The notes beneath the pieces were generated by a model. The model ran no database searches, was not told where the DNA came from, and was given only the letters and a program-made list of their open reading frames with translations. A stretch of 64,000 bases of DNA, from positions 18,848,001-18,912,000 of the forward strand of contig NC_088316.1 in the NCBI RefSeq assembly GCF_910592395.1. The letters run 5' to 3'. This document shows positions 1 through 13,300 of the stretch, one piece after another. The translations under genes and the position numbers were made by a program. Source of the stretch: Lineus longissimus (lineage: Eukaryota > Nemertea > Pilidiophora > Heteronemertea > Lineidae). Every line of letters starts with the position of its first letter. The stretch's first letter is position 1.

Positions 1-551
1 CGTCAATCGATTAAAAAATGCTGCGCTCACACTCACAGTGATTCATGGCGATCACAGTGATTTATAACGAAAGTGACGATATATAAATATAATGAAATTC
101 GCACTTACGTCACGAACAGTTTAAAAAAAATTCACGATTTTATAAATATTATATTGACAAACGAACGTCACTATTCTGCCTCCCGATGAAATGAGCGAGT
201 TAGAAATCACGTAGGTGTACACGTAATGTACATAATGGACTGCAGTAGCACTAGCACGTGGCGTGAAAAACGGAGTCCTCGGTTAATAGAATCTGCTCCA
301 AGACTGAAACGCATCCGGACTCACTGTCACGAATTGAAGATCCTGGGAAGGTCGCCATGTTGTATTTGCACAGGTTACAAACGTAATAAGTCCTGAATTT
401 GCCTTCTAACGTCCGGATCCTTTATTCTAACACTGCTTCACAAAATTATACACACCAAAGTCATAATTGATAAAATAGTTCGTCGGGATGACGATTCGTG
501 CACGTGATTATAAAATACTCGGGAGACTGGAATAACTCTCTATCGCTCTCT

Positions 552-582
<31 letters not shown>

Positions 583-1942
583 GCCGAGAGCGTGCGGACA
601 GCTGTTTTGTATTCACGCGCAGCTTTGTCTGCACCAATCAGGGGGCAACGTTGATGCGTCTCCATCCAATGAGGAGCCGCATCAATGCTGACGTAATTGA
701 TCACGCTGGGGAGAATGGAGGATTAAAAGTAGACCGTGGGAATTTTCACAGGTATCTTATCTGATACCCAATTCCAATAATCTCGCACACTTAATTCCAA
801 GAATTACACATTACAGTGCTACTCATAAGAAAGGTTTTACAATTACTATACAACATTGGTGTCACCTTGAAACAATGTTGTCCAACACCTACCCCTTTAC
901 AGTGACACACGATATGCTCCCATTATCCATTTGGTCAAATGGTTTGCATGTATTCTTGAATTGGTATTGGTATCTTTATATTGAATTGCTGTCAGAGAAT
1001 CGAGATTGAAATGCAAAGGAGGTTGAAGGAAGCACTGCTGTGCAGGCCGCTATACAAGTCGCCACAACGCTTTCTGCCCAAGAGCACTTAACTTCTTGCT
1101 GATAAGCATATAAGCCATTGGCCCAATTGGTAGGCATCTTTCTTAAGCTTGTTGAGAGAATGTTACATCAGGGAGGCCAATCCCACAACTCCTGACATCT
1201 AGGGATTAAAGCAACCATAAGACATTTTGAATGAAGTCAACATGCACCCTATTTGAACTAACTACATGTAGTTAATTGATTCAGTTAACTTGTATCTTTT
1301 GTTGACTGGTTCAGTGTGTTGACACTTGAATAGATTGATTACTTAGGCAGGTTTCTTTAGAATACCATAGGGTTCCATTCAACATAGGTGGACCAGATTC
1401 CACGATCCTTGCTCCGGATTATTTTGGTCACTAATACTTTCACTAGCACACATAATTTTGAGTAGTCCATTACACTTCACCAACTAAAACTTTGTTTCAT
1501 TTCTTCATGAAGCTTATGCTAAGATAATGCTACACGTAGTGCTAGTAATAAGTGTTTGTGTTCACATGTAGCTGTTTATTAAGTTGCTTTGATAGTCACT
1601 GTCACAAGTTCAGTTTATTTCTGTGCTGTTTTAATAGGTTATGACACACTTTTCACATTGACACGAGACTGACAAGGCACTTCTTCTTAAACACAAGAGA
1701 AAACTTGCTCAATTAACAAAATGACATCAGCAAATCCTTTCAAAATTAACTGAATACCGGTAAATAATAGAAAATGTGTTTTTATAGATGTCTTTCCCAA
1801 CCATTTGAACATCCAGCCACATTCTAAGAAGCTACAACACAACCAATGAATGATTGCCCATATTGATAAGAATTAGAACAGTTTCTACTCAGACTAACCT
1901 GGATATTCAGAAAGTCTTCATATCAAGTCTATTCTCTTCTAG
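1..1942 (+). other. presumed PHKA intron with CT microsatellite and promoter-like patch
   Basis: I see no convincing coding exon here. The stretch lies just 5' of the first recognisable PHKA exon. That exon matches only the C-terminal third of the family, so this is most likely intron. A CT microsatellite occupies about 536-582. It is followed by two CCAAT boxes (ACCAATCAGG at 633-642 and ATCCAATGA at 664-672) and a CRE-like TGACGTAA at 689-696. A possible splice donor (CACAG/GTATCT) lies near 750. This could be an internal promoter or chance; see findings. Confidence 0.4.
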
Positions 1943-4900
1943 CTGTGCATTACCTGAAAGGTAGCCTGAGCCCGTCACAGATGCAGGGTCAGACCAGCCC
2001 CATAACACGTCGACGAAATGACACTACTGACGGCTCAGATCCCCATTATGAAGGTGTCGATGCTTCAGACTTGATCGAAATGCTCAAAGAGACAGAGAAC
2101 CTCCAAGAACAGGCTGACATTATCTATTACCTCTATATTGCCAAGTAAGCTATGTTTTGACATTCCTCAGTTAGAAATTGGATTAAGGGCTCAATTAAAG
2201 CTTTGCAGCACTTAAAGGGGCTGAAAATGTTTTAATTCTAATACAGATGAGTATCAGGTAAGGTGGATGGGAGTCGGTCATCTCTGAAGGACAAAGAGGT
2301 CCATACATTAGCCTTGAAGGGCAGCTTAAAAAAACAGTTTTGTGAAGTTTGAGTTACTGAATCCTGATTGTCGTTGTTCTACTTTCAGAGGGCCAGACTG
2401 GGACACAGGACTTGGTGGCTATCAGGACTGCACTGTGACAGACCTGATGAAAGAGCTTTACGAGCGGGTTAAGTACAGGGCCAAACGGCCGTTACGAAAT
2501 GTGATGACTGAAGGGCCTCTTTTTGTATGATTCTCAATGATATGAAGTAGCCTTAGGGCAAGGGAAATGTGGTTAATAGAAAGCAGCAGAGACCTTATGG
2601 TTAGAGAGCAACACTCATTACAATAGGTTATGAACTTCAATCACTTCCAAGTTACTTTGCGCACGCCATGTTCAAGTTAAGATTCAGTGGTGTTCTGAAC
2701 TACATACCAAGAAGTGAATGCTGAAGTGCTTGTCGATTCTCATTTTGACTTGAAATTCTTCTCACTCCATTCTGCAGGCTGGTCATCTAAAGCAGTGGTG
2801 GCTCGTACGACACACAGCCGGCTTGCTGAGGAAGAGGGTTGAGGACTTGGCCAAGGCTGTGACAGACCTCCTGGTCAGACAGAAGCAGCTAGCTGTTGGC
2901 CTCCCTCCTGAGCCGAGGGAGCAGATCATTACAAGACCCCTACCACCAGATGAGCTGGCAGCGATCATCCATAATGCCTGTGGGGATGACTGTAGTACTG
3001 CTATGTTTACACAGGTAAGAGAGAAGAATCTACCACTCCCTTCTCTTGCCCCTGATACTGCGTTTCTACTCAGAATCTGCTTTAAACCAGAGTCAGGTTA
3101 ACTCTGTCATTACTGGCTACAATGTAGCTGTTCATTGTGTGTGATATGTTTCAGGAATTGCTGGTCTACCTGGCTATGTTCATCAGAACAGAACCGAATC
3201 TGTTTGCGGAGATGCTCAGGTTACGTGTCGGACTCATCATACAAGTCATGGCAGTCGAGTTGGCAAGGACTCTGCAGTGTTCAGGTAGGGATAAACTGAT
3301 TCAGTTAGTATTGATGATTGTATCCATAAATCATGTGTCTCAGTGCCACAGTAGATGTGATCAGTGACACTTTGGTCTGTAGACTAGTAATGGGAGAGAG
3401 GATCATACCTGTGCCTTGGCTGGAGTGCACCCTGGGACGCTGGTCCGCATCACATGGGACCTTGGCCTTGATCCTTTTGCCATGTGTCGCAGCTCTTGCA
3501 TTAGTTGTCCTGACCATAGCTTGACTTATTTGTATCCATATTTTAGGGGAGGAGGCATCAGATCACCTGTTGAATCTGAGTCCATATGAAACCAAGACCC
3601 TCCTTCACCACATACTGAGTGGTAAAGAATTCGGAGTCAACTCAGGTATGTATTATGGTGGGTGAGAAATTTCTGAGTTCACTGTTTCTACTAGTAGTAG
3701 TGAGTGATTTTCTTCCGATTTTTGCCTATTCACTTCAAGACTTCATCAGAAAATTGCAATTTATACTGGTCATGAACAATCATCATGTTCAGGTGTTGGA
3801 TGTCCATTGTTTAAACTTTGTGTTCTGTCGATAGCATGATTGAGGAAAGTTTGAAAATGTTGATTGAAACTATTTGAAGTTTCGTAAGTTTCTCAGCTGA
3901 ATTTAAAATCATGTTGCAGGCACGACACAATCTCCATAATTCAGTGTTTCCCCATATAGTATTAGCCTATAGGATTATTGCCTAGGTCCCCCTTTACTCT
4001 AATCATCTAACATCTATACCTTGCTTGTATCGGGCTGTTCGCTCTCATCATCAATATGTGTGATGAAAGGAAATCTTGGTCATATCCACTGTTACATTTC
4101 AAGTCCATGTGTACCCTGCCTTGGAGGAGAAATACTTTCTGGAGAATGACTCCTGCAACTGCAGAGCAAAGGCTCGGGAAGGAAAAGAAGAAACCATAGT
4201 GGATGCATTGTTTTATAATAGCAGAATTCCTTTTCAATTTATTTTTGTTTGATTTTTTGCACAGATTTCCATTCCCTCATTACATGTGAACAGATACATT
4301 GCCCCTGTGTGTAACAACTTCAGCTTTCATTTCTAATCTGGCTGTCTTTAGGTCAATTCACATGGAGCTAGAGACGGATGCAGTTTTCACTGGCCGTGGC
4401 CTTGTTCATACTGAACACCTTAACGTATTAGTCACAGCCTGTGTACATCTGCACAGTGTACTCATGTTCCATGTGAATGTGCCATAATAATGACCCGTAA
4501 CATGAGCTTGGCATTGCCTTTGCCCTGAAATGCATCTATTAAATCATATCTTAAGTGTGGACTATTGCTAAAACATCATTAGTCTTTGTCGTTCTAGTTC
4601 TCTTCAAATTATAATATTCAATTCAGGGCAGATCCTGGAGATTAGGTTGAATAGTGTATTTTTTCACGACAAAAACGTTTGATTCCATAGGTATAGAACT
4701 TGCCGGGAAGTTCTCAAATTAAAAACTGACCAGGACAATCTTTGCTCTCCCTCTTTGATCTGCCCTGCTTATTTTGGTATTTTGGCCTTACAAATCTAAA
4801 GGACTGTGGAAGATTATATTATCGAATCTCCAAAATTTGAATTTGATAACATTTCCCATCCTTTTTGGCCTGGTGCTGAGAAATAAGTTTAAGAACCACA

Positions 4901-7900
4901 CGATGTGCTCTACACGTGATTGGGACATGTGATGTTATCAACAGCTAACCTCATTTGCGATTGGTCATTTTGAAGCATCTCCCATAGTCCTTTTAGGTTT
5001 AAACTGAAAATGAAATTCCAATTGACAAATGTCGTTCTAACTGTTATCTTGTTAGCTTCCATCTCGACTCCGGGTTCCAGAACGTTGTCAATAACTGAGA
5101 TCCGACGAAAATCACAGACCGGGAGCCTGGGCAAGTCACTGAAAGAAGAATTGAAAAAGGTTGTTATAACAAAACATGCACTGCCTCAGTATTTTGTATA
5201 TTCTGGTATTGGCTCCATGGTTGGTCAGGTGTAATTTGCAGAATAATTGGGAGAAATTTGCATGCAATCGCTGGGCTGTAAATAACATGTGTATATTGAA
5301 AGTCTGTACAGATATAAATTTTGGTGGGTAAAATATTCCACCTTTGGACTCCCAGTGTACCAACTCCCGGAGAACAATCTGTTATTGTTTGCGGTTTGAG
5401 GCAAAGAAGGCTTTGAAAATCCTGCTTGTTTTCATGTTTTAGAAGAAATAACAGTGATTTCAATGTTGCAAACAGCTGACAGCATATAGTTGACTAACGC
5501 ATGTAAGTGGATTGCAACCAATCTTCAGCGAGCCGTACAAGAGCTACAGTTGTGTTGCAGGTTATTTGCAGCCCTTCATTAATCCCTAACACTTCACTAA
5601 ATTCCTGCTTTTACACAAAAATAGGCTGATTTTTTTGTGCTTCTCGCATCTTCCAGTGACATCCTGCAAGGCTGCAGTTTAGATTACCTTTCTAGAAATT
5701 GAGTTGAAATAAAGTTTAGACTATACTTGTAAAGATGAATACTGTTCATTGACTTTTGTGTCAAACCGAGCGCAGGTCATAACCGCAGCCTGGCAGATTC
5801 CCCCCATAACCCAAGCATGTCTTACCTCTTGAGGGTCTTCTGTTGCTTTATACCATGTGTCCATGCTTCTCTGCAGCCTATACATAGCATTGCTCCACCA
5901 GTCAGATGGCGAGGGCTGTTACTGTAAACCACAATATTTGTGCACCAACTTATTCTTGCAAGACATGAAAATTTCTGATAAAATTTAAAATTCAAAATTT
6001 TTATTTTTGCAGATTGCAAAATTTCTTTTGGGTTTTCCAATCAAATATACAATCTTCGTCCTTATTTAGAGTATCTTGGTTATTTGTCAAATCTGTGAAA
6101 AGACAACGCCAGAAAAAATGGTGTGGTTTGCAGTAGGGTATTGAATTCCATGCTTCCATGCTTCCCTCAGTAGTCAGTGTCATTGGTGCAGTTTTTACCC
6201 ATAGACAAGAGCTTATCCATGTTGCTTTATATCATGTGTGATTTTCTTGAAGAATTCGGCACCCAGAAGGTGGAAAACCCGGGTGAAATGATCACTGATT
6301 TGGACAGGAACCGCAAGCGACGCGAGTCGGTGAGTTACGTATGGTTGTTCTGCTTGGCTATCAATGTCGTTAGTTTATAGTTAATGCCAACCCATGCATG
6401 TTAGATGTCAGTACACAAACAGTTTCGATTTCTTAATCTTAGAGAACTAGAAGAGAAAAAAAGATAGTTGCTTCATTTGTAGTTCCTGCAGTACAACAGT
6501 TTTTAAAACAGATGTGCTTTTCTTTTTGTCTGTTAGATTTTCTACATGTATTAATACTGAGCTGTTTACGTCATACACAATTGACTTTGATTTTGCATCT
6601 ATTGATTTGACCTGATTCACCTTTGTGGTGTAATCAGTAATGTGGTACCATGCCACAATGTTCTTTATGGTGTTTTAAGTGATATTCGTTTGAGGAAATC
6701 TTGAGTATTTCTTTATGGTTTTAGCTGACACTTGATTTAAAGGATCAACTGATGAATGTAAGTGCAGCTGCACAGATCCTTTGCCAGGGGAAATTAGGGG
6801 TGCAGTGAAAGAATTTATGATATCATGTTTCAGCTGTCGTTGGCTTTCACTGACAGATTGAGGAAAGTTAAATCATACTGCACAGATATCTAACCCCTGC
6901 AATATCTTGGCATTGGGTCTGCTTCATTTATAGAATGATTACAAGATAACGCTAGCTAATGTCCTGTTGGAAATGGCTGGTTTGATGGTCAGGAATGTGT
7001 GTCTGTGTCATCTGGGATAGACTTAACTACCTTGATGTCATCCACAAAGCTTGCTTATTTATGATGTCATGAAAATGAGGTTGTTGTCTCAGTAAACAAA
7101 GTGATTCTGTCTTGGTCGGTGTTGAATTGTTGTTTGCAGGTTTTCATATTCATATTCACAACTGCTACATGCATTAACTGTGAAGCTATGTTATGTTTTG
7201 CCGGTTCCCAGTCCCAGTGTGTACGAGTTACATGTATTGGTACCAGTATTTGTAGTTCCGTGAATCTTGTCCTGGCTTAGCATTTCCCTGTGTTATTGAT
7301 GCCCCCTTTGCTATAACTGCTAATCCACAGGTACCACTGCTATGGAAGACATGAAGATTGACAGAACCTCTATCAAAGATGTTGAAGGATCGCACCATGG
7401 AGCTAAATGTTTTCTCTACACTAAGTGTTTCTGCTTGGTTGTGCACATGTAACTGATCTTATCTGACCATACCATGGAGCATGTACCAAAATCATATGCT
7501 TATACTAACATTGTTATTCTTTCAGGCCTTTGTATGTTACGCTTTTCTGTTTTGTAGTGAGTGTGTCAACTTCTCAAGTGTCCAGTTGATTACATCCTTA
7601 CCTGACCAGTTCAGTGAAGATTATCTTCATATACCATTGTTCTCAGTCGCTCAGGCGGTTATTTTTTTAGTTTTTGTAAGCCCAACTTTGTCATACAAGT
7701 TAAGAATATAACATGAAAGCACTGTGGAATTGAATTTCACGTGATTGGCCATTGTCACTTTGGATGGCCATTTCCCCCTTGGATTGTTAATTTTTGATAA
7801 TAGTTCGATTTTCAATCCAATTGTCTATAAAATTGTCTCTGTGGACATTTGCGGACACTAATCCTAGTTGTGTGCTTCTCTAGACAATCAATCCTCCTCA

Positions 7901-9183
7901 GCCGATTCACCCCCCGACGGCATCACATTCTGCCTCGCCGGAGAAACTGGAAGAGGCTCTCAAGGCTGATCGACATGGACAGTGGTTACGGAGACGGAGA
8001 CTAGATGGTGCTCTGAATCGAGTGCCCGTTGGATTCTATCCCCGAGTCTGGGATCTTCTAGAGAGGGTGTGTAGTTGTAGTTCGCTCGTTTGTCCAGATA
8101 TTGATGTAAAATCCTTCTGGGGAAGTACTAATGCTCCTTGCGATAAAGTATAATCTGGTCATACCTTCACCAAGTCCAGGAGATTTTATGTGGTCTCCCC
8201 TTGTCGAATACTGAACTGAATGTAATGATATAAATGTATTGTTACCTAACATGTTCAATGCCTCTTTCCAGTGCCATGGTTTATCCATTGAGTCACACAT
8301 CCTACAACAGTCTCTCACTCGAGAGGTAAGTCAGTCAGTTCTCATACAGTTTGCTACAGACCTAATGTTACATAAACCTGGATAATCTCTGACCTGATGA
8401 GCGGTTTAAACTGCACATTTTGACAAGAGGCGAGTTCTTAAAACCATTTGCTAACCAAGATTTCTTCTCTTTAGATGACCCAGGGTGAACTGAAGTTCGC
8501 TCTTCAAGTCGAAATGGTGCTGAACAAAATCCCGCAACCAGAATATCGCCAGCTGAACGTCGAGGCCATGATGGTGCTCACCATGCTAGTTGAGAATGAT
8601 AGCGGTCGTGTCAACCTGAACTATGTCATACATCTTGATAAACTGGTGTGGGAGGCGAATCTATTGTTTCTCAAAGAGCAGGTAGGTTGTTTTGAAATGT
8701 GATTTGATTCATCACCCTTTTGGCCTATTATTTCACTGGGCTGACTCAACTTACTTCGTGTCATGCCGACATGTATGTGCTGTCGATGCCTGATTAATCC
8801 AGTAGGGAGTGTGCCAAGGGATTTCAATGTCAGAACTGTGAAGGAGATTTTGGAACAGTAACAAGGTGGCTGGGGTTATTTTGTTGTCGTGCAATGTCGT
8901 CTGAAATAGTGACATGCTTGCTAATTGTTCTTACAAATCTGTATTGTAGGTTCGTTTCAAAGGAGACGCGATGACCTGCTGTGCCAAGTTGCTTACGACG
9001 GGTTCCGCACCACGGAGGTCCAGCCATTCCTCATGTGGTGGCAGTGCAGGTATATGTCAACACTTCTACGACAGCGCACCTAGTGGCCGATATGGAACTA
9101 TGACGTACCTATTTCGGGCGATCGCACAACACCTGCATTTCCCTGTTCAGGACGGTGACAGCTTGGACTGTGTTTTAAGTTGA
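1943..9183 (+). CDS. PHKA: phosphorylase b kinase regulatory subunit alpha, C-terminal part (5' exons outside window)
   Basis: Regulatory alpha subunit of phosphorylase kinase, the cytosolic calcium/cAMP-controlled complex that activates glycogen phosphorylase. Exons: 1943-2144, 2389-2467, 2778-3014, 3155-3284, 3547-3645, 5056-5159, about 6267-6329, 7884-8066, 8272-8325, 8475-8681, 8950-9183 (stop TGA). All junctions are GT-AG and phase-consistent; the 5159/6267 junction is the least certain (a donor near 5213 with acceptor 6252 also fits). Family hallmarks read directly are LQEQADI...[124 protein letters not shown] and [15 protein letters not shown]. The N-terminal glucoamylase-like domain is upstream of the window. 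The protein ends in CVLS, a CaaX prenylation box. The exon 5-8 linker is Ser/Lys-rich and poorly conserved. The alpha rather than beta call rests on the linker, the C-terminal layout and the CaaX box. Confidence 0.95.
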
Positions 9184-9944
9184 TCAGATAGTCTCGTCGG
9201 TTTGACACTGTGTCGGACTCGATTTATGATCATATGTTTTCATCTCCTGAGTTACATACTGTTTGAAGGAACTGTCTGATGGAGGACTGGACAGGGAGAA
9301 AGTTACAGCGAGCGGTAGTTTTTTTTCTGACCTTCATAATACATGTGTCGTGGTTGTAAATTGAATGGTGCTTGATAGTTGGACTTCTTTTGGTAGTCTG
9401 ACTGCTTATTCACAGTGATTTGACTGACATTGATGTAATCTGGAACTTGATAGGATGATGGTCATCTTACTCACCAGGACTGCTTTCCTTCCACTTGTGT
9501 TTGATGTATAATAAAACCAACCGAGTGACTGTAACCATTCACGGTGCAATGTGGGTCATCAAACACTGTAGAAAGACTGTAAATAGTTTGTAAATGTGAA
9601 CATTGTCTCCTTATTTTGTATCCATGGAAATTCAGATAGGCCTTTGTTATGTTCAAAGAGTACGAGAAAGATGCCATAGGTCATGCAGATGTTCTTTCTG
9701 CTGTTATTGACTTCTGAAGGCCATCAAACAGTGTTTAGTTACAGAATCCCTTATAGTTCGCAGATGCATCAGAAAATATGGTTTATTTCAAGTAGCAAAT
9801 AGGATTGTTAAAAACTATATCGGGGTTTAAATTATTTATTTGTTGTGCAGCAGTTGTTGTGTTCTATTGTTTACCTTACCTCTACCTCGCCCTGATTCCC
9901 TGCTATGTATATATGTGTAAGATTATTTCTATGTTGAGAATAAA
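9184..9944 (+). terminator. PHKA 3' UTR and poly(A) signal
   Basis: The segment after the PHKA stop codon has no further coding signature. An AATAAA hexamer at 9939-9944 is followed by a GT-rich stretch (TTGGTGTCTGTTGTC, about 9966-9980), the usual downstream element, so cleavage is expected near 9960. No other AATAAA was seen closer to the stop codon. Confidence 0.6.
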
Positions 9945-9969
9945 TTTCCTGCTTTATTTATTACAATTG

Positions 9970-10391
9970 GTGTCTGTTGTCTATATTTGTAGGTTCATTT
10001 CCAGATATTGCCCTGCTAGTATCCATCTACACTTGCAGAAAACATGAACTGGGCCCCACATCGAGTTAAAAATATATGCTCCAGCCCTTACGAAAAAGAC
10101 AAGTTTTAGCCAGTGCATTGGGGGAGTCGGGAGTCCCCCAACCCCCCTTAATCTATGTGAGGACTAGGCTGGGATTCCCACTTGCACAAGCCCTTTCTTC
10201 AATGAAGGACAACCGCCTCTCTAACCCCCGCCCCGAAGACCAAGGAGACGAGTTGGAGTGAGACACGGCAACAGTGGAATTGATCTACGAGGGTTTATCT
10301 GATAATGTGATTTCAGATTTTCAGATTTTACATTGATTTATTTCATCTCTTACACGTTTATTACTGTAAGGATTCGATTCGAGTAGCGATT
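9970..10391 (+). promoter_or_regulatory. PHKA-NUP58 intergenic spacer, presumed NUP58 promoter/5' UTR
   Basis: About 420 bp separate the PHKA cleavage site from the NUP58 start codon. The NUP58 promoter should lie here because the genes are head-to-tail. No TATA box or other strong core element stands out, as is common for housekeeping genes. A short C-rich patch occurs around 10136-10150. Confidence 0.35.
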
Positions 10392-13300
10392 ATGGCATTT
10401 TCATTCGGTACGGCCACCGGACAAAGCAAAGGGTTTTCATTTGGAACTCCCAGGTAAATAATAGTCGACCTCTTTTTATTTCCCCGGGACTGGCGAAATT
10501 AGAGTTATGTGTAGGCTACTGTAGTCTGTAGGGCCGGCATGTGTATAGCTACCGGTATACAAACTGGGGGATAGATCTTCAATTGTCTTCAATTGCTGTA
10601 TTTCAGTGCTGCCAGTACCACAGCCACAACAGGTCTGACCCTCGGAGCAGCGGCGACAAGTGGTAAGGAATATTGACATCTATCAGCAGTCCACGATTCT
10701 AAATACTATTTGCTACTCCAAGCCTAGCTTCTAATGTGCTACACTTCCATGGGAAGGAGTTTACAATCCCCGATCACACCCCAAAAAAAGGTCATCGGTT
10801 GACTAACCAAGCACCACTGTTCAATGGATTTATAGTTGAATGCGATCAAACTACGTCATTTCCGATCGGAGATTCTAAAGTTTAGCCCTTCCATGCAAGT
10901 GCGTGTCACCAGTGCAAGCTCTTTCTTTGATTGGTTACTGCAGGTAGTATCAAAGATATCTTCAACTCGGCTGTCAGTTTTATGTTTTCCCCAAGATAAT
11001 GGAATGTCTGACGTCAAGAACTGGACAAGCAAATACATGGAGTCCCTAAAGACATTCAATTTTCTGTGTCCTGTTTCTTGCATTTTGTTAATTAGACGAT
11101 ATGCTTTATTTTTTTCAGCGGTTAAGCCAGCCGCAGGTTTTGGAAGCGGAGGCTTTTCGTTTGGGACAAGTGCAACAGCAACTCCCGCCACATCGACAGG
11201 CTCCACGTTTGGGCTTGGGGGTTTAGGTAAGGGTAGGTGTTGTCATGCTGGCTTTTCTCATCTTGCTTTCCTGAATGTGTATCAAACATTTTGAGAGGAA
11301 GACAGGCTGTTCTTGTCTTGGTCACTGACTCTATGAGATGAATAGGGAAATCTTACATTGCAGTGCACCAACCATTGAAGTCAATGTGAATATTAATTTG
11401 GGTTGTTATTTGCAACGTCCCTTGTTTGATATAACTGCAAAATATGGTTACGTCATGTTTTACAGACTGTCAAAGGGGGCATTGGTAACCACTTCCCAAT
11501 TGTCATGATTATCATTGTCTTTGAATTGTTCTCATGATACATTCCAGGTACAACAACTGCTTCCACTGGCTTCAACTTTGGCAAGACCACAACCACTGCA
11601 CCAACCCTAGGTGGACTGCTAGGAGGTACCACAGCAACCACATCTGCTGCAACAAGTTTTGGATTCAGTGGACTTGGAACAGGACTTGGAACAGGTAAGA
11701 AAAGCAGATTGCGGGAGTTAGGATCCATTTGCACTGAAACAGTCACTTCAATGCTAAGTTTTTAGCGCAAGAGAAGGGTGAATTACTCAATGTGATGGTT
11801 TGTGGATCGATGAGATACAAGAGAAAATAAAGCAGATGTGCTCCACGCTTTATTCATTGAGCCCTCCAACGATAGACACATGTGATAGTTAAAAACCCAA
11901 GCTCTTGTTCTGTGAATGAAGGGACCAGTCCTGTCACAGGTGAGGACTTTACCCCTTGTTCTTGTAACATCCTTAGAACCCCAATCCAAGATCTGAATAA
12001 ACTTGTCAAAACCGTGATCTATATTGTTGTTGATGATGGTGAAATCATACATGTATACTGTTGATTTTTAGGCCTGACAACAAGCACCGCCACAACAACA
12101 GGCCTTTCAGTTGGACCAGTTTTTGCCAACACTACTCAGCCATCTACAAAAGGTTTGGGAGGGACTGACCCACAAACTAAAACATCAAGTACAGGTCAGT
12201 ATCAGTAAACCTTGTAATTTACACAAATCCTGAAAGTTAAGCAGGTCATCAAAGCAGCAGTCTGGAGAGGGACGAAAACCCAAGAAATTGTCTCCAATGT
12301 CAGGAATTGTAGTAGTGACAAGGCCATTCCTATCCTTTGTAAAAATGTCTTTGTCGTTTTACTTCCAGGCAATGGGACAAGCAATGGCAAGTCAACCGAC
12401 AGTAAAGCCATCAAGGAGACTAATGTACCTAATGAAATCGCTCAAACAGTTGCGGACTTCAAGTAGGTATAATGCTATCGGTGGGAAAATGAAATATGCA
12501 CTGTACAACCTGTTGTACCAGGTGTGGGCCCAGGAGGTAGTTTTTGGGATCAGAACCTCCAGGTGACAGTGACCAATCAGTTTCTGTCAGGAATGCCCTT
12601 AAATTGAAGCTGTGACCATCTGCCTGAAATAATGTGTCTTGGTACACATGGAGATTGACCGAAGGCCCTCCGCTAACCTCCCCTATAAATGTTTGACCTG
12701 CCTTTCAGGAAACATGTCAAGAGCCAGAAATCAGTGAGGGAGGACATCTCACGTTTATCCTCCAAACCCATCTTCAAGGTGCAAGAAGACGTACAGACAC
12801 TCCGGCAAATGATCTCCATCGTTTCAAATGGTTTACAGCGGAATGCTGGTGCGATTGAGAAACTGAAAATGGAGACGTCGCAGGAGTTGAAGAATGTGGA
12901 GATCTCGCAGCGAACCAAGGATACCCCTCCTGGTTTACAGTATGAGAACACGGCACCCATAGAGTGAGTTTGTACAAATTTTGTCAGGACATGAATGTGC
13001 TCCAGTTGAATCTGATATACTAATTACTGTTTCCTGCGGTGCCTGGTTGTTTGAAGCAAAGGGCTACCAGAGCAACTGCATCTTATTCAGTGGTGAGTGC
13101 CACTGTTAACTCTCCTGACCTCTGTACACAATATTCCAACATGCCATGTTGACGTTAAGCATGACCCTCACGAGGCATTACTACTAAAATACCCCTTCAT
13201 AACTTTGAGTCATTAGCCTTATATTATTGTTCCAGATATTTCCAACGCATCGTCGAAGATTTTGAACAGAGCATGATCCAGTATCGGCAGCAGATAGAGA

